A stretch of 22,211 nucleotides of DNA, taken from assembly GCA_964449115.1 (NCBI GenBank), contig CAYUXW010000028.1, positions 1-22,211 on the forward strand, read 5' to 3'. The DNA comes from UBA1783 sp964449115 (lineage in GTDB: Bacteria > Bacillota_I > Bacilli_A > Erysipelotrichales > Erysipelotrichaceae). The notes under the pieces were generated by a model. That model ran no database searches. It was given only the letters and a program-made list of their open reading frames with translations, and was not told the origin of the DNA. Shown here piece after piece: positions 1-7,084 of the stretch (the first letter of the stretch is position 1; each line of letters opens with the position of its first letter). The translations under genes and the position numbers were made by a program.

Positions 1-2
1 TT

Positions 3-40
3 TTGGGACATTTTCCCATGATACTACTTAGGACATTATC
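3..40. repeat. Two 13-bp imperfect direct repeats, possible mobile-element end
   Basis: Positions 3-15 (ttgggacattttc) and 28-40 (ttaggacattatc) match at 11 of 13 bases and are 25 bases apart start to start. Repeated short sites of this kind are typical of transposase-binding ends in several IS families. The element itself would lie upstream of the window, so this is only a suggestion. No open reading frame accompanies it here. Confidence 0.35.
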
Positions 41-101
41 ACTTATTAATCACAAAATACCTGTCAGTATTTATTGAGTTGTTTTATTTAATATTGAAAT
101 T

Positions 102-110
102 TGTTATAAT
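102..110 (+). promoter_or_regulatory. Extended -10 promoter of lspA
   Basis: TGTTATAAT gives a perfect TATAAT at 105-110 with the TG of an extended -10 at 102-103. No good -35 is seen at 17 bases. Transcription would start near 117, only about 12 bases before the lspA GTG, which leaves almost no leader. Confidence 0.6.
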
Positions 111-128
111 AATCATTGGTGATTTATT

Positions 129-596
129 GTGAATGGAATTTTATTTGTTTTATTATTAGTATTAATTGATCAGAGTTCTAAAATAGCTATGAAGGCTATT
201 AGTAAAATTTACTCTGAAAGTTTTACAGTAATCAAAGATTTTTTCTATATCACCTATGCCGAAAATACTGGTGCTGCCTTTTCTATTTTAAGGGGACAAA
301 GATGGTTTTTTGTGACTATGGCACTAGTTGTCAGTGCTTTGATCATTTACTATATCATCAAGCATAAACCCAAAACGTTAGAAAAGATTTCCCTGCAGCT
401 GATTTTGGCTGGGGCGATTGGAAATGTTATTGACAGAGTAGTTTATGGTTATGTAATTGATTTTTTAGATTTTTATATTTTTGGATATGATTTTCCAGTG
501 TTTAATATTGCAGATAGTTGTATAACTATTGGAGCGATATTGTTGATTATTACTGAATTATTTATTGAAGACAAGAGGCATTTATGGAAGAAATAA
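129..596 (+). CDS. lspA: Lipoprotein signal peptidase (signal peptidase II)
   Basis: LspA is the membrane aspartyl protease that removes the signal peptide from diacylglyceryl-modified prolipoproteins. The 155-residue protein has the normal length and four hydrophobic segments (about 3-17, 58-77, 89-105, 132-146). Family motifs are intact: IDQSSK near the N-terminus, ENTGAAFS at 45-52, GNVIDR at 98-103, VIDF with catalytic Asp111, and FNIADS with catalytic Asp129. The frame is closed by TGA at 120, so GTG at 129 is the only credible start. There is no Shine-Dalgarno before it and a -10 box ends at 110, so the mRNA is nearly leaderless. It overlaps the next gene by 13 bases, which suggests translational coupling with rluD, as in many Firmicutes. 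Confidence 0.96.
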   Translation: MNGILFVLLLVLIDQSSKIAMKAISKIYSESFTVIKDFFYITYAENTGAAFSILRGQRWFFVTMALVVSALIIYYIIKHKPKTLEKISLQLILAGAIGNVIDRVVYGYVIDFLDFYIFGYDFPVFNIADSCITIGAILLIITELFIEDKRHLWKK

Positions 597-1504
597 CAAT
601 TATCGTCGATGAACAGATGGATGGTTTAAGAATAGATAAGGCTTTAAGGGATAAAATTGACTTATCTAGAACAAAGTTACAGAAACTGATTGCTGAAGGT
701 CTGGTTTGTGTTGATGAAGAACCGGTAAAAAGCAATTATAAAGTAAAGCTGGATGAAGAGATTACCGTTGATGTGCCAGAAGAAGTAGAATATGTTGTAA
801 AACCACATAGGATGGATTTAGATATAGTTTATGAAGATGATGATATAATTATCCTCAATAAAGAAAAGGGGATGATAGTGCATCCAACAGCTTCAACCAA
901 GGAACTGACTTTAGTAGAAGGTGTTTTATATCATTGTGGTAAACTAAGCGATGTTAATGGAGTGTTAAGACCTGGAGTAGTTCACAGAATTGATAAAGAT
1001 ACAACAGGATTGATTATTATGGCTAAAAACAACCAGGCTCATGAGTTTTTAGCACAGCAGCTGGCTAATCATGAAATGGGCAGGAAGTATTATGCTTTAG
1101 TACACGGAGTTATTGGACATGATCATGGTACAATTGATGCGCCTATCGGTCGAGATCCATATGATAGGCAAAAGATGACCGTAACTGATAAAAATGGTAA
1201 AGATTCAATCACATACTTTACTGTTGTTGAAAGATTTCAAGATCATTCATTAATCGAATGTGCTTTAAAAACTGGCAGGACACATCAGATAAGAGTTCAT
1301 ATGGAATACATTGGTTACCCTGTTGTCAATGATCCAAAGTACACTTTTAGAAAACAAAAGGGAGATGGACAACTGTTACATGCTCATGAGTTGACATTCG
1401 TTCATCCAACAACAAAAGAAAGTATGACAGTTAATGCAGATTTGCCTGCTGATTTTAAAGGATATCTGCAAAAATTAAGAGAAGAGGTTATATACAATGA
1501 ATAA
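584..1504 (+). CDS. rluD: RluA/RluD family 23S rRNA pseudouridine synthase
   Basis: This enzyme isomerises uridines to pseudouridine in large-subunit rRNA. The 306-residue protein has an N-terminal S4 RNA-binding domain (about 13-75) and then the RluA catalytic domain. The signature RPGVVHRIDKDTTG lies at 129-142; Asp137 of HRID is the expected catalytic residue. The ALKTGRTHQIRVH segment and a C-terminal LLHAHEL motif are also present. AAGAGG at 573-578 is the ribosome binding site, inside lspA. The assignment to RluD rather than another RluA paralogue rests on the S4 domain and on the position after lspA, which is conserved in Firmicutes. The stop overlaps the next start by 8 bases. Confidence 0.93.
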   Translation: MEEITIIVDEQMDGLRIDKALRDKIDLSRTKLQKLIAEGLVCVDEEPVKSNYKVKLDEEITVDVPEEVEYVVKPHRMDLDIVYEDDDIIILNKEKGMIVHPTASTKELTLVEGVLYHCGKLSDVNGVLRPGVVHRIDKDTTGLIIMAKNNQAHEFLAQQLANHEMGRKYYALVHGVIGHDHGTIDAPIGRDPYDRQKMTVTDKNGKDSITYFTVVERFQDHSLIECALKTGRTHQIRVHMEYIGYPVVNDPKYTFRKQKGDGQLLHAHELTFVHPTTKESMTVNADLPADFKGYLQKLREEVIYNE

Positions 1505-2771
1505 TAAAGCTTCACTGTGGGCTTTGCAGTTAATAAAATATTTTATGATTTCCAAAGAATACTTGCAGGTTTCGGTTGTAAGTAATTTTAAAACTGAGAA
1601 AAGGGAAATTGATTACTGGCTGGTAAATGAAAAAAATCCATATTTTCCGATTATTCATATAAGTAATGACAATGATCAGCAAAGAAATGGCAAATATCAG
1701 TTTTTAGCTGCTACTGCCAATAAGATAAGAAGCCTGATAAAATCGGAAACTGGTTTAATATTAGATATTTCCTTTAATGAGGATGCCAGTGATTATATGT
1801 TTGCTGATGTTCAATACATAAAATTGCAGCCAAATAAAGATGTTTTACAGCCAATAATAGAAATGTTCCCTGAAATTACAACGATTATTTATGATGTAGA
1901 AAATCTAGATGAGGAAAAAAGAAAAATTGAAAGAGAATTAGCGATTAAAACTTTGCAAAGTGCCAATAAAGCTAAAGAAGAAAGAAAAAAACTTAACCTA
2001 AAGGAAAGCTTATGTGTATCATTTTTAGTACCAGCGATAATCAGTATATTGATATTTATCGCCATCAGAGTTTTTGCATTTGTTTATGAAACTTCTTTAT
2101 TAAACAGCGCCATTATCTTTGGGGCTTATTATAAAGCCTATATTACAATTTTCCATCAGGTCTATCGTTTTTTAACAGCTGGATTTGTCCATACATCATT
2201 ACTGCATTTATTTTTTAATCTCATGGCTTTATTTGATATGGCAATGTTGGCAGAAAAGTATTATGGCAAGAATAAAACATTATTGATGTTATCTTTAGGC
2301 GTCATTATCGGAAATGTCTGTGTATTTATTGGCAATGGTAATGTCATTGCTGTTGGTCTTTCAGGCGGTATCTTTGCGGTTTTTGGAGCTTTACTGGTAA
2401 TGTTTGGTTTAAAAGGTTACTTTAAAATTCCTGCTTTCAGAAGACAGATATTCAGAACATTATATATGAATATTATTATTTCATTGATGCCTGGCATTTC
2501 GCTTTTAGGCCATTTGGGCGGTTTTATTACTGGAATAATGCTGGGAATGATATTTGCGAGTAATAGCAGTAAATCTTTAAAAATAAATTCGTTGATATGT
2601 AGTATCATATTAGCAATAGTACTAGGCTATATGTCGTTTACTTATAAAGATTTTAATGAATTCTATGCTGGAACTGACTATGAAATCAGTCAATTGTATA
2701 AAAAGATGAACTTGGAAAATATTGCGAAAAAGTATATAACTGAAACACAGAATTATTATAAAGGGGAATAA
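1497..2771 (+). CDS. Rhomboid family intramembrane serine protease with N-terminal cytosolic domain
   Basis: Residues 1-170 form a soluble domain ending in a highly charged, probably coiled segment (about 138-170). From about 172 a multi-span rhomboid domain follows. The catalytic pieces are visible: HLFFN at 237-241 (HxxxN), GLSGG with nucleophile Ser289, and GHLGG with catalytic His339, so the protease should be active. The architecture resembles Bacillus YqgP/GluP, which has an N-terminal globular domain and takes part in membrane-protein quality control; similarity in function is inference. A short tail of about 40 residues follows the last membrane span. Start ATG 1497 has GAGG about 9 bases upstream inside rluD. 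comEB begins two bases after the stop, so these genes form one operon. Confidence 0.9.
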   Translation: MNNKASLWALQLIKYFMISKEYLQVSVVSNFKTEKREIDYWLVNEKNPYFPIIHISNDNDQQRNGKYQFLAATANKIRSLIKSETGLILDISFNEDASDYMFADVQYIKLQPNKDVLQPIIEMFPEITTIIYDVENLDEEKRKIERELAIKTLQSANKAKEERKKLNLKESLCVSFLVPAIISILIFIAIRVFAFVYETSLLNSAIIFGAYYKAYITIFHQVYRFLTAGFVHTSLLHLFFNLMALFDMAMLAEKYYGKNKTLLMLSLGVIIGNVCVFIGNGNVIAVGLSGGIFAVFGALLVMFGLKGYFKIPAFRRQIFRTLYMNIIISLMPGISLLGHLGGFITGIMLGMIFASNSSKSLKINSLICSIILAIVLGYMSFTYKDFNEFYAGTDYEISQLYKKMNLENIAKKYITETQNYYKGE

Positions 2772-2773
2772 CT

Positions 2774-3250
2774 ATGAAAAAGGTAATTGATTGGCACACT
2801 TATTTTATGAGTTTAGCACACCTGAGTGCTCTAAGAAGCAAAGACCCTAATACAGGTGTTGGAGCTGTAATTGTTGATAATGTCAACAGAATCGTTTCAA
2901 TAGGCTATAACGGTATGCCAAGAGGATGTGATGATGCTCTATTCCCTTGGGATAGAGAAGGAGACTTTTTAGAAACAAAATATGCCTATGTAGTTCATGC
3001 TGAACTGAATGCTATTTTAAATGCTCCAAGAAGTGTTCAGGATTGCAGTTTATATGTTTCACTGTTTCCATGTAACGAATGCGCAAAGGCAATTATTCAA
3101 TCTGGAATTAAGAAAATATATTATGAATCAGATAAATATGCTGATGCTGACAACACGAAAGCCAGCAAAAGGATGTTAATTGCTGCGGGAATCGATTTGA
3201 TTCAACTAGACTATACTATTGATATAAAGTTGACAAAAACCTTAAAATAG
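2774..3250 (+). CDS. comEB: Deoxycytidylate (dCMP) deaminase, ComEB family
   Basis: It converts dCMP to dUMP for thymidylate synthesis. The 158-residue protein carries the zinc cytidine-deaminase signature: HAE at 75-77 (His75 zinc ligand, Glu77 proton shuttle) and PCNEC at 99-103 (Cys100 and Cys103 zinc ligands). SKDPNTGVGAVIV and GYNGMPRGCDD are typical of the dCMP deaminase branch. AGGGG just upstream serves the ATG. In Bacillus the orthologue sits in the comE locus; here it is the last gene of the lspA-rluD-rhomboid operon and is followed by a hairpin terminator. Confidence 0.94.
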   Translation: MKKVIDWHTYFMSLAHLSALRSKDPNTGVGAVIVDNVNRIVSIGYNGMPRGCDDALFPWDREGDFLETKYAYVVHAELNAILNAPRSVQDCSLYVSLFPCNECAKAIIQSGIKKIYYESDKYADADNTKASKRMLIAAGIDLIQLDYTIDIKLTKTLK

Positions 3251-3287
3251 CAAAAATTAAATAGATAATTAAACAATTTAGATATAA

Positions 3288-3312
3288 AAAAAGACCTTTA
3301 GTTGGGTCTTTT
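3288..3312. terminator. Bidirectional terminator between comEB and the convergent kinase-like gene
   Basis: AAAAAGACC (3288-3296) pairs with GGTCTTTT (3305-3312) around an 8-base loop, with A-runs and T-runs on both sides. It can stop transcripts from both directions. The last codons of the minus-strand gene touch the stem. Confidence 0.8.
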
Positions 3313-3787
3313 ATTTATAAATGATTTTAGACAGGATATGGGCACTTTTGAAAGCGGAACAATCCGTAGTATCAACATAGGATAGTTTAACCAGCTGACC
3401 AGTAGTTTCTATACTATAGTAATCTTTATGATATTCTTTGTTTAAAAGTTCAAAGTTTTCAACATTTTTAACACTGGTATCAGTTAAATTAAAGATGGTA
3501 ATTTGAGCATCTTTTGAATCTAGATGAGTAATCAGCAGATTTATTAATTCAATATCTTCAAAACTCCAGCCAATGATGATATTTTCAAATTTGTTGCTGT
3601 GAAGAAAGTTATTAATACAATACACCATATTGTCCAAGGCAACATTTAAGGTGATTTCATCAAAATGCCTGCTGAAACAAGCCCAATCACTATTTAAAAG
3701 GACAGATTTGTCTAATAGATTCAGTAGTTCTTTTCCTACCAGAGTATCTTTATATTCCTGTTCATTGATGAAAATAATATTCAGCAT
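3311..3787 (-). CDS. Degenerate P-loop kinase-like protein (probable pseudokinase)
   Basis: This is a 158-residue protein of unknown function. Its layout recalls the small AAA/shikimate-kinase-like nucleotide kinases: a hydrophobic first strand (MLNIIFIN), a following helix, KSVLLNSDW where the family usually has an LDGDW-like segment, a helix with LDNMVYCINNFL, and KFENIIIGW. At residues 9-19, where the Walker A loop (GxxGxGKS/T) is expected, it reads EQEYKDTLVGK, so ATP binding is unlikely. ATG at 3787 is chosen because AAAGGAG stands directly before it; a start 7 codons upstream would include that site in the coding sequence. It begins 10 bases after the ispH stop and is surely co-transcribed. 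The family assignment is from memory of sequence pattern and is tentative. Confidence 0.7.
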   Translation of the reverse strand: MLNIIFINEQEYKDTLVGKELLNLLDKSVLLNSDWACFSRHFDEITLNVALDNMVYCINNFLHSNKFENIIIGWSFEDIELINLLITHLDSKDAQITIFNLTDTSVKNVENFELLNKEYHKDYYSIETTGQLVKLSYVDTTDCSAFKSAHILSKIIYK

Positions 3788-3797
3788 AGTTTCTCCT

Positions 3798-4703
3798 TTA
3801 TAAATCAAGTATCTTTTCTAAATCAACCTTAAGATATTGCTCATCTTTAGTTTTAAGATAATCTATAACCTGCTGTGTCAAATAATTTGGGGTTGAAGCC
3901 CCAGAAGTAACAGCTACTTTATTAATATTATCCAGGTTAATTGAAGTTAGTTCAAGACTATTTTCAATTTTATAGATGTTTTTTATCTTAGCCTGTTTTC
4001 CAATATTGGCCAGCTGAGTAGTATTATTGCTATTTGGATCGCCAACGACTATCAAGGTATCAAAACCCTTTAAATCTTTTACTGCCTGCTGTCTGGTTCT
4101 GGTCGCATTGCATATTTCTTCCACAACCTTGGCATGAGGATACTTTTCAAGTAAGGTGTTTATTATAGTTTCGATATCATTGATAGACATTGTTGTCTGA
4201 TTGGTAATTAAGATGTTTTCGTTAGAAATATTCAAGTTATAAACATCTTCCAGGTCAGTTATCAGATGTATCTTTTTATCAAGAGCTAAGACTGCTTCAC
4301 TTTCTGGATGATTCTTTTTGCCAATATAGGCTATATCATAACCTCTTTTTAAATGTTCAATACACAGGTTGGCATTTTTAGTTACATCAGAGCAGGTAGC
4401 ATCAACCACTATTAAACCTTTATCAATTGCTTTTTGTTTAATTTTCGGATCAATGCCATGAGCAGTAAAAACTACAACACCATCATCTATTTCATCTAAA
4501 AGTTCTTCTTTAGACTTGTTTTTATCCGATAAAGTAACTACATTGTGCAATTGAAAACCGCCTACTACAAATCTGTTGTGTACCAGCATACCTAAAATAT
4601 ATATTTGTTTGTCTGGGTAGTCCCTTATAGCCTGTTTGACTTGATTAATAGCATTAACGACGCCTTTACAGTAACCTGAAGGTATAACTTTTTTTACTTC
4701 CAT
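3798..4703 (-). CDS. ispH: 4-hydroxy-3-methylbut-2-enyl diphosphate reductase
   Basis: IspH is the iron-sulfur enzyme of the last MEP-pathway step, making IPP and DMAPP from HMBPP. With the start at 4703 the protein has 301 residues and the N-terminus MEVKKVIPSGYCKGV, as usual for the family. The three [4Fe-4S] cysteines are Cys12 (GYC), Cys104 (DATCSDV) and Cys198 (EICNATR). His42, His82 and His132 with Glu134 (HPE) match the substrate-binding set. The frame is open for 29 more codons upstream, but those run across the divergent promoter region into cshB and are not conserved in kind. No Shine-Dalgarno precedes 4703 and a TATAAT lies just upstream, so the leader is very short. ispG is elsewhere in the window, so the pathway is present. 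Confidence 0.94.
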   Translation of the reverse strand: MEVKKVIPSGYCKGVVNAINQVKQAIRDYPDKQIYILGMLVHNRFVVGGFQLHNVVTLSDKNKSKEELLDEIDDGVVVFTAHGIDPKIKQKAIDKGLIVVDATCSDVTKNANLCIEHLKRGYDIAYIGKKNHPESEAVLALDKKIHLITDLEDVYNLNISNENILITNQTTMSINDIETIINTLLEKYPHAKVVEEICNATRTRQQAVKDLKGFDTLIVVGDPNSNNTTQLANIGKQAKIKNIYKIENSLELTSINLDNINKVAVTSGASTPNYLTQQVIDYLKTKDEQYLKVDLEKILDL

Positions 4704-4719
4704 ATTTTCTAACACCATA

Positions 4720-4725
4720 ATTATA
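4720..4725 (-). promoter_or_regulatory. Candidate -10 box of ispH
   Basis: The minus strand reads TATAAT at 4725-4720. A start near 4713 gives a leader of about 10 bases before the ATG at 4703. No convincing -35 was found at 16-18 bases, so this stays a candidate. Confidence 0.45.
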
Positions 4726-4747
4726 CTAACATAAAGTAAATGTTTTA

Positions 4748-4756
4748 TGTTACAAT
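4748..4756 (+). promoter_or_regulatory. Extended -10 promoter of the DEAD-box helicase gene
   Basis: TGTTACAAT combines a TACAAT box (4751-4756) with an upstream TG. The start point would be near 4763, followed by an excellent AGGAGG at 4769-4774 and the ATG at 4781. Confidence 0.55.
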
Positions 4757-4780
4757 AAATTCCTGAGCAGGAGGTAAAGT

Positions 4781-6136
4781 ATGAAATCAAAATTTAGAGA
4801 AGATATTCAACAGTTGATTGAATACAAGAGGTTTAAAGATTTTTCACCAATACAGAAAAAAGCTATTCCTTTGATTTTGGATAAAAAGGATGTAATTGGA
4901 GTTTCAGCGACTGGTACAGGTAAATCTCATGCTTTTATTCTTCCTATTTTACAGATGGTAGATAGTAGTTTAAATGAAATTCAGGCTATCATCACAGCTC
5001 CGACTCGTGAGCTGGCGATTCAGTTATATACCATGATAAGTGAAATCAATATGTTTAATGAAGATATAAACATTAAACTGATAGCTTCAGGCAAGGACAA
5101 AGAAAGAATGATCGAGGGTTTAAAAACTCAGCCCCACATTGTAGTAGGAACAATTGGCAGACAGAAAGATTTATTTGTCGATGAAGCAGTTTTGAGATTG
5201 GACAGCGCCAAGATTATTGTCATTGATGAAGCTGATATGACTTTAGAATTAGGGTTTTTACAGCAGGTTGATGAAATCTGTGGCAGGTTGCCAAAGAAGT
5301 TACAGATGCTGGTATTCAGTGCTACTGTTCCAAGTCAGCTGCAACCGTTTTTAAGAAAGTATATGACTAGACCTACGCTTATTGAAGCAACTGAAAAACA
5401 TGAGCTATCACCAAATATTGAGCACATTCTGATAAATTGTCGCTACTCATCTTATGCTGACAAGCTTTTAAAAATTTTGCCAGGGATCCAACCTTATGTC
5501 TGTATGATTTTTGCCAGAACCAAGCAAGAAGTTATTTCTGTAGCTGAATTATTGAAAAATAAGGGTTACGATATCATAGAAATTCATGGTGATCTATCAA
5601 ATAGAGAAAGAAAGCAGGCGTTAAAAGCTATCAGTGCAGATAAGACAAGTTACATAGTCTGTTCTGATATTATGGCCAGAGGTTTAGACATTGAATCAGT
5701 AAGTCATGTCATATCATTAGGTTTGCCATCATCACTGAATTATTATACCCATAGAAGTGGAAGAACTGGCCGAGCAGGAAGAAGCGGAACAAGTTATGTC
5801 TTATTTGATCAAAGCGATATCAATGGTATTAAAGTATTAAGAAATCAGGGATTTAATTTTTCATATAAGGACTACAGAAGGGGACAATGGGTGGATGTAA
5901 AACCTTTTGATTTTAAACCAACCAGAAAAAAACTTTCTGAAGAAGATGTTGAAATCCAAAAGATTATGAAAAAACCAGTAAAGAAAGTAAAACCAGGCTA
6001 CAAAAAGAAAAGAGAAGCTGAAGTTGAAAAAATAAGAAGAAGACAGAGAAGGCTGAAAATAAAAGCAGCAATCAAAGAACAGCAAAAAGAAAGAGCTAAA
6101 AAAGCTCAAAGAGAGAAAAGAGAGACTGACAGATGA
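4781..6136 (+). CDS. cshB: DEAD-box ATP-dependent RNA helicase, CshB type
   Basis: This is an RNA-unwinding helicase of 451 residues. All superfamily 2 motifs are in place: Q-motif region FKDFSPIQKKAIP (18-30), Walker A ATGTGKS (43-49), PTREL (74-78), DEAD (149-152), SAT (180-182), ARGLD (299-303) and HRSGRTGR (324-331). After about residue 380 comes a long lysine/arginine-rich tail that should bind RNA. Neighbourhood with ispH and nfo is the same set as yqfP-yqfR-yqfS in Bacillus subtilis, where yqfR is cshB, a helicase connected to cold growth and RNA turnover. This supports the symbol. AGGAGG lies 6 bases before the ATG. The stop overlaps the nfo start by 4 bases. Confidence 0.92.
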   Translation: MKSKFREDIQQLIEYKRFKDFSPIQKKAIPLILDKKDVIGVSATGTGKSHAFILPILQMVDSSLNEIQAIITAPTRELAIQLYTMISEINMFNEDINIKLIASGKDKERMIEGLKTQPHIVVGTIGRQKDLFVDEAVLRLDSAKIIVIDEADMTLELGFLQQVDEICGRLPKKLQMLVFSATVPSQLQPFLRKYMTRPTLIEATEKHELSPNIEHILINCRYSSYADKLLKILPGIQPYVCMIFARTKQEVISVAELLKNKGYDIIEIHGDLSNRERKQALKAISADKTSYIVCSDIMARGLDIESVSHVISLGLPSSLNYYTHRSGRTGRAGRSGTSYVLFDQSDINGIKVLRNQGFNFSYKDYRRGQWVDVKPFDFKPTRKKLSEEDVEIQKIMKKPVKKVKPGYKKKREAEVEKIRRRQRRLKIKAAIKEQQKERAKKAQREKRETDR

Positions 6137-6975
6137 TTAAGCTAGGTTCACATGTCTCAATGGCTAAACCAGATTATTTGTTAGGTTCGGTAAAGGAAGC
6201 CTTATCATATAACGCCAATGCGATGATGATCTATACTGGAGCTCCGCAAAATAGTTTTAGAGCACCTGTTGAAGACTTGAAAATCGAAGAAGCAAAAAAA
6301 CTATGGTTAGAAAGTGGCTATAGTATGGATGATATTATTGTTCATGCGCCTTATATAATCAATCTGGCCAATACTGCTAAGCCTGAAACCTTTGAGATGG
6401 GAAAAGAAGTCTTAAGAAATGAACTGATTAGAAGCAGTGCTATTGGGGCTACGTATATAGTTTTGCATCCAGGAAGCAGTTTGAAAGATACTCTGGAAAA
6501 TGGCATTGATAAAATTGCTGAAGGACTCAATGAAGTATTAAAGGAAGGCTTTGATGTTACTGTCTGTTTAGAAACTATGGCTGGTAAAGGTTCTGAGATT
6601 GGCTATCGTTTTGAGCATCTGGCTAAGATTATCTCTTTAGTAAATTATCCCCTGGGAGTCTGTTTTGATACCTGCCATACCTGGGACAGTGGATATGATT
6701 TAAGCAATTTTGATCAGGTATTAAAGCAGTTTGATGAAATTATCGGCTTAGAAAAACTTCATGTTATTCATGTCAATGATTCCAAAAATGATACTGGTGC
6801 CAGAAAAGATAGACATGCCAATATTGGAGAAGGAAATATTGGTTTTGAGATTTTAAGCAATATCGTGCATCATCCATTATTAAAGGGAAAAACAATGATT
6901 TTAGAAACTCCATATATTGATGGTGTTGCACCTTATAAAGAAGAAATTGAAAGATTGTTGAATAAAAAAAGATAG
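6133..6975 (+). CDS. nfo: Endonuclease IV (apurinic/apyrimidinic endonuclease)
   Basis: Nfo cleaves DNA 5' of abasic sites in base-excision repair and has a TIM-barrel with three zinc ions. The 280-residue product has normal length, and the zinc ligands can be followed: His71 (HAPY), His112 (LHPGS), Glu147 (LETMAG), Asp179 and His182 (FDTCH), His213 (HVND), Asp226 and His228 (DRH), Glu258 (LETP). It shares an ATGA overlap with cshB, so the two are translated together. A weak A/U-rich hairpin overlaps the stop codon. Confidence 0.96.
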   Translation: MIKLGSHVSMAKPDYLLGSVKEALSYNANAMMIYTGAPQNSFRAPVEDLKIEEAKKLWLESGYSMDDIIVHAPYIINLANTAKPETFEMGKEVLRNELIRSSAIGATYIVLHPGSSLKDTLENGIDKIAEGLNEVLKEGFDVTVCLETMAGKGSEIGYRFEHLAKIISLVNYPLGVCFDTCHTWDSGYDLSNFDQVLKQFDEIIGLEKLHVIHVNDSKNDTGARKDRHANIGEGNIGFEILSNIVHHPLLKGKTMILETPYIDGVAPYKEEIERLLNKKR

Positions 6976-6990
6976 TGGTATTGTCTTTTT
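6966..6990 (+). terminator. Weak AU-rich terminator after nfo
   Basis: AAAAAGATA (6966-6974) can pair with TGTCTTTTT (6982-6990) around a 7-base loop, with one G-U pair, ending in a T-run. The stem overlaps the nfo stop. Strength is doubtful because only one G-C pair is present. Confidence 0.45.
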
Positions 6991-7016
6991 GATGTTTTTA
7001 AGTGCTAAATATTAAA

Positions 7017-7022
7017 TATAAT
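7017..7022 (+). promoter_or_regulatory. Candidate -10 box of the PD-(D/E)XK nuclease gene
   Basis: A TATAAT occurs at 7017-7022, about 60 bases before the gene. The possible -35 elements nearby (such as TTGATG at 6989-6994) are at a poor spacing of 22, so the call is weak. Confidence 0.35.
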
Positions 7023-7084
7023 GGTTTTATAAAAAATGCTTTTATTAATATTTTGAAAAATAAAATTTTTAGAAGGAGATTTAT

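Noticed and set aside
4704..4790. Upstream extension of ispH by 29 codons
   Set aside because: It would overlap the cshB start and cover the divergent promoter region; the family N-terminus matches a start at 4703.
5861..6109. Minus-strand 82-codon frame opposite the cshB tail
   Set aside because: It is the complement of the lysine-rich, purine-biased tail and shows only a Phe/Ser-rich low-complexity product.
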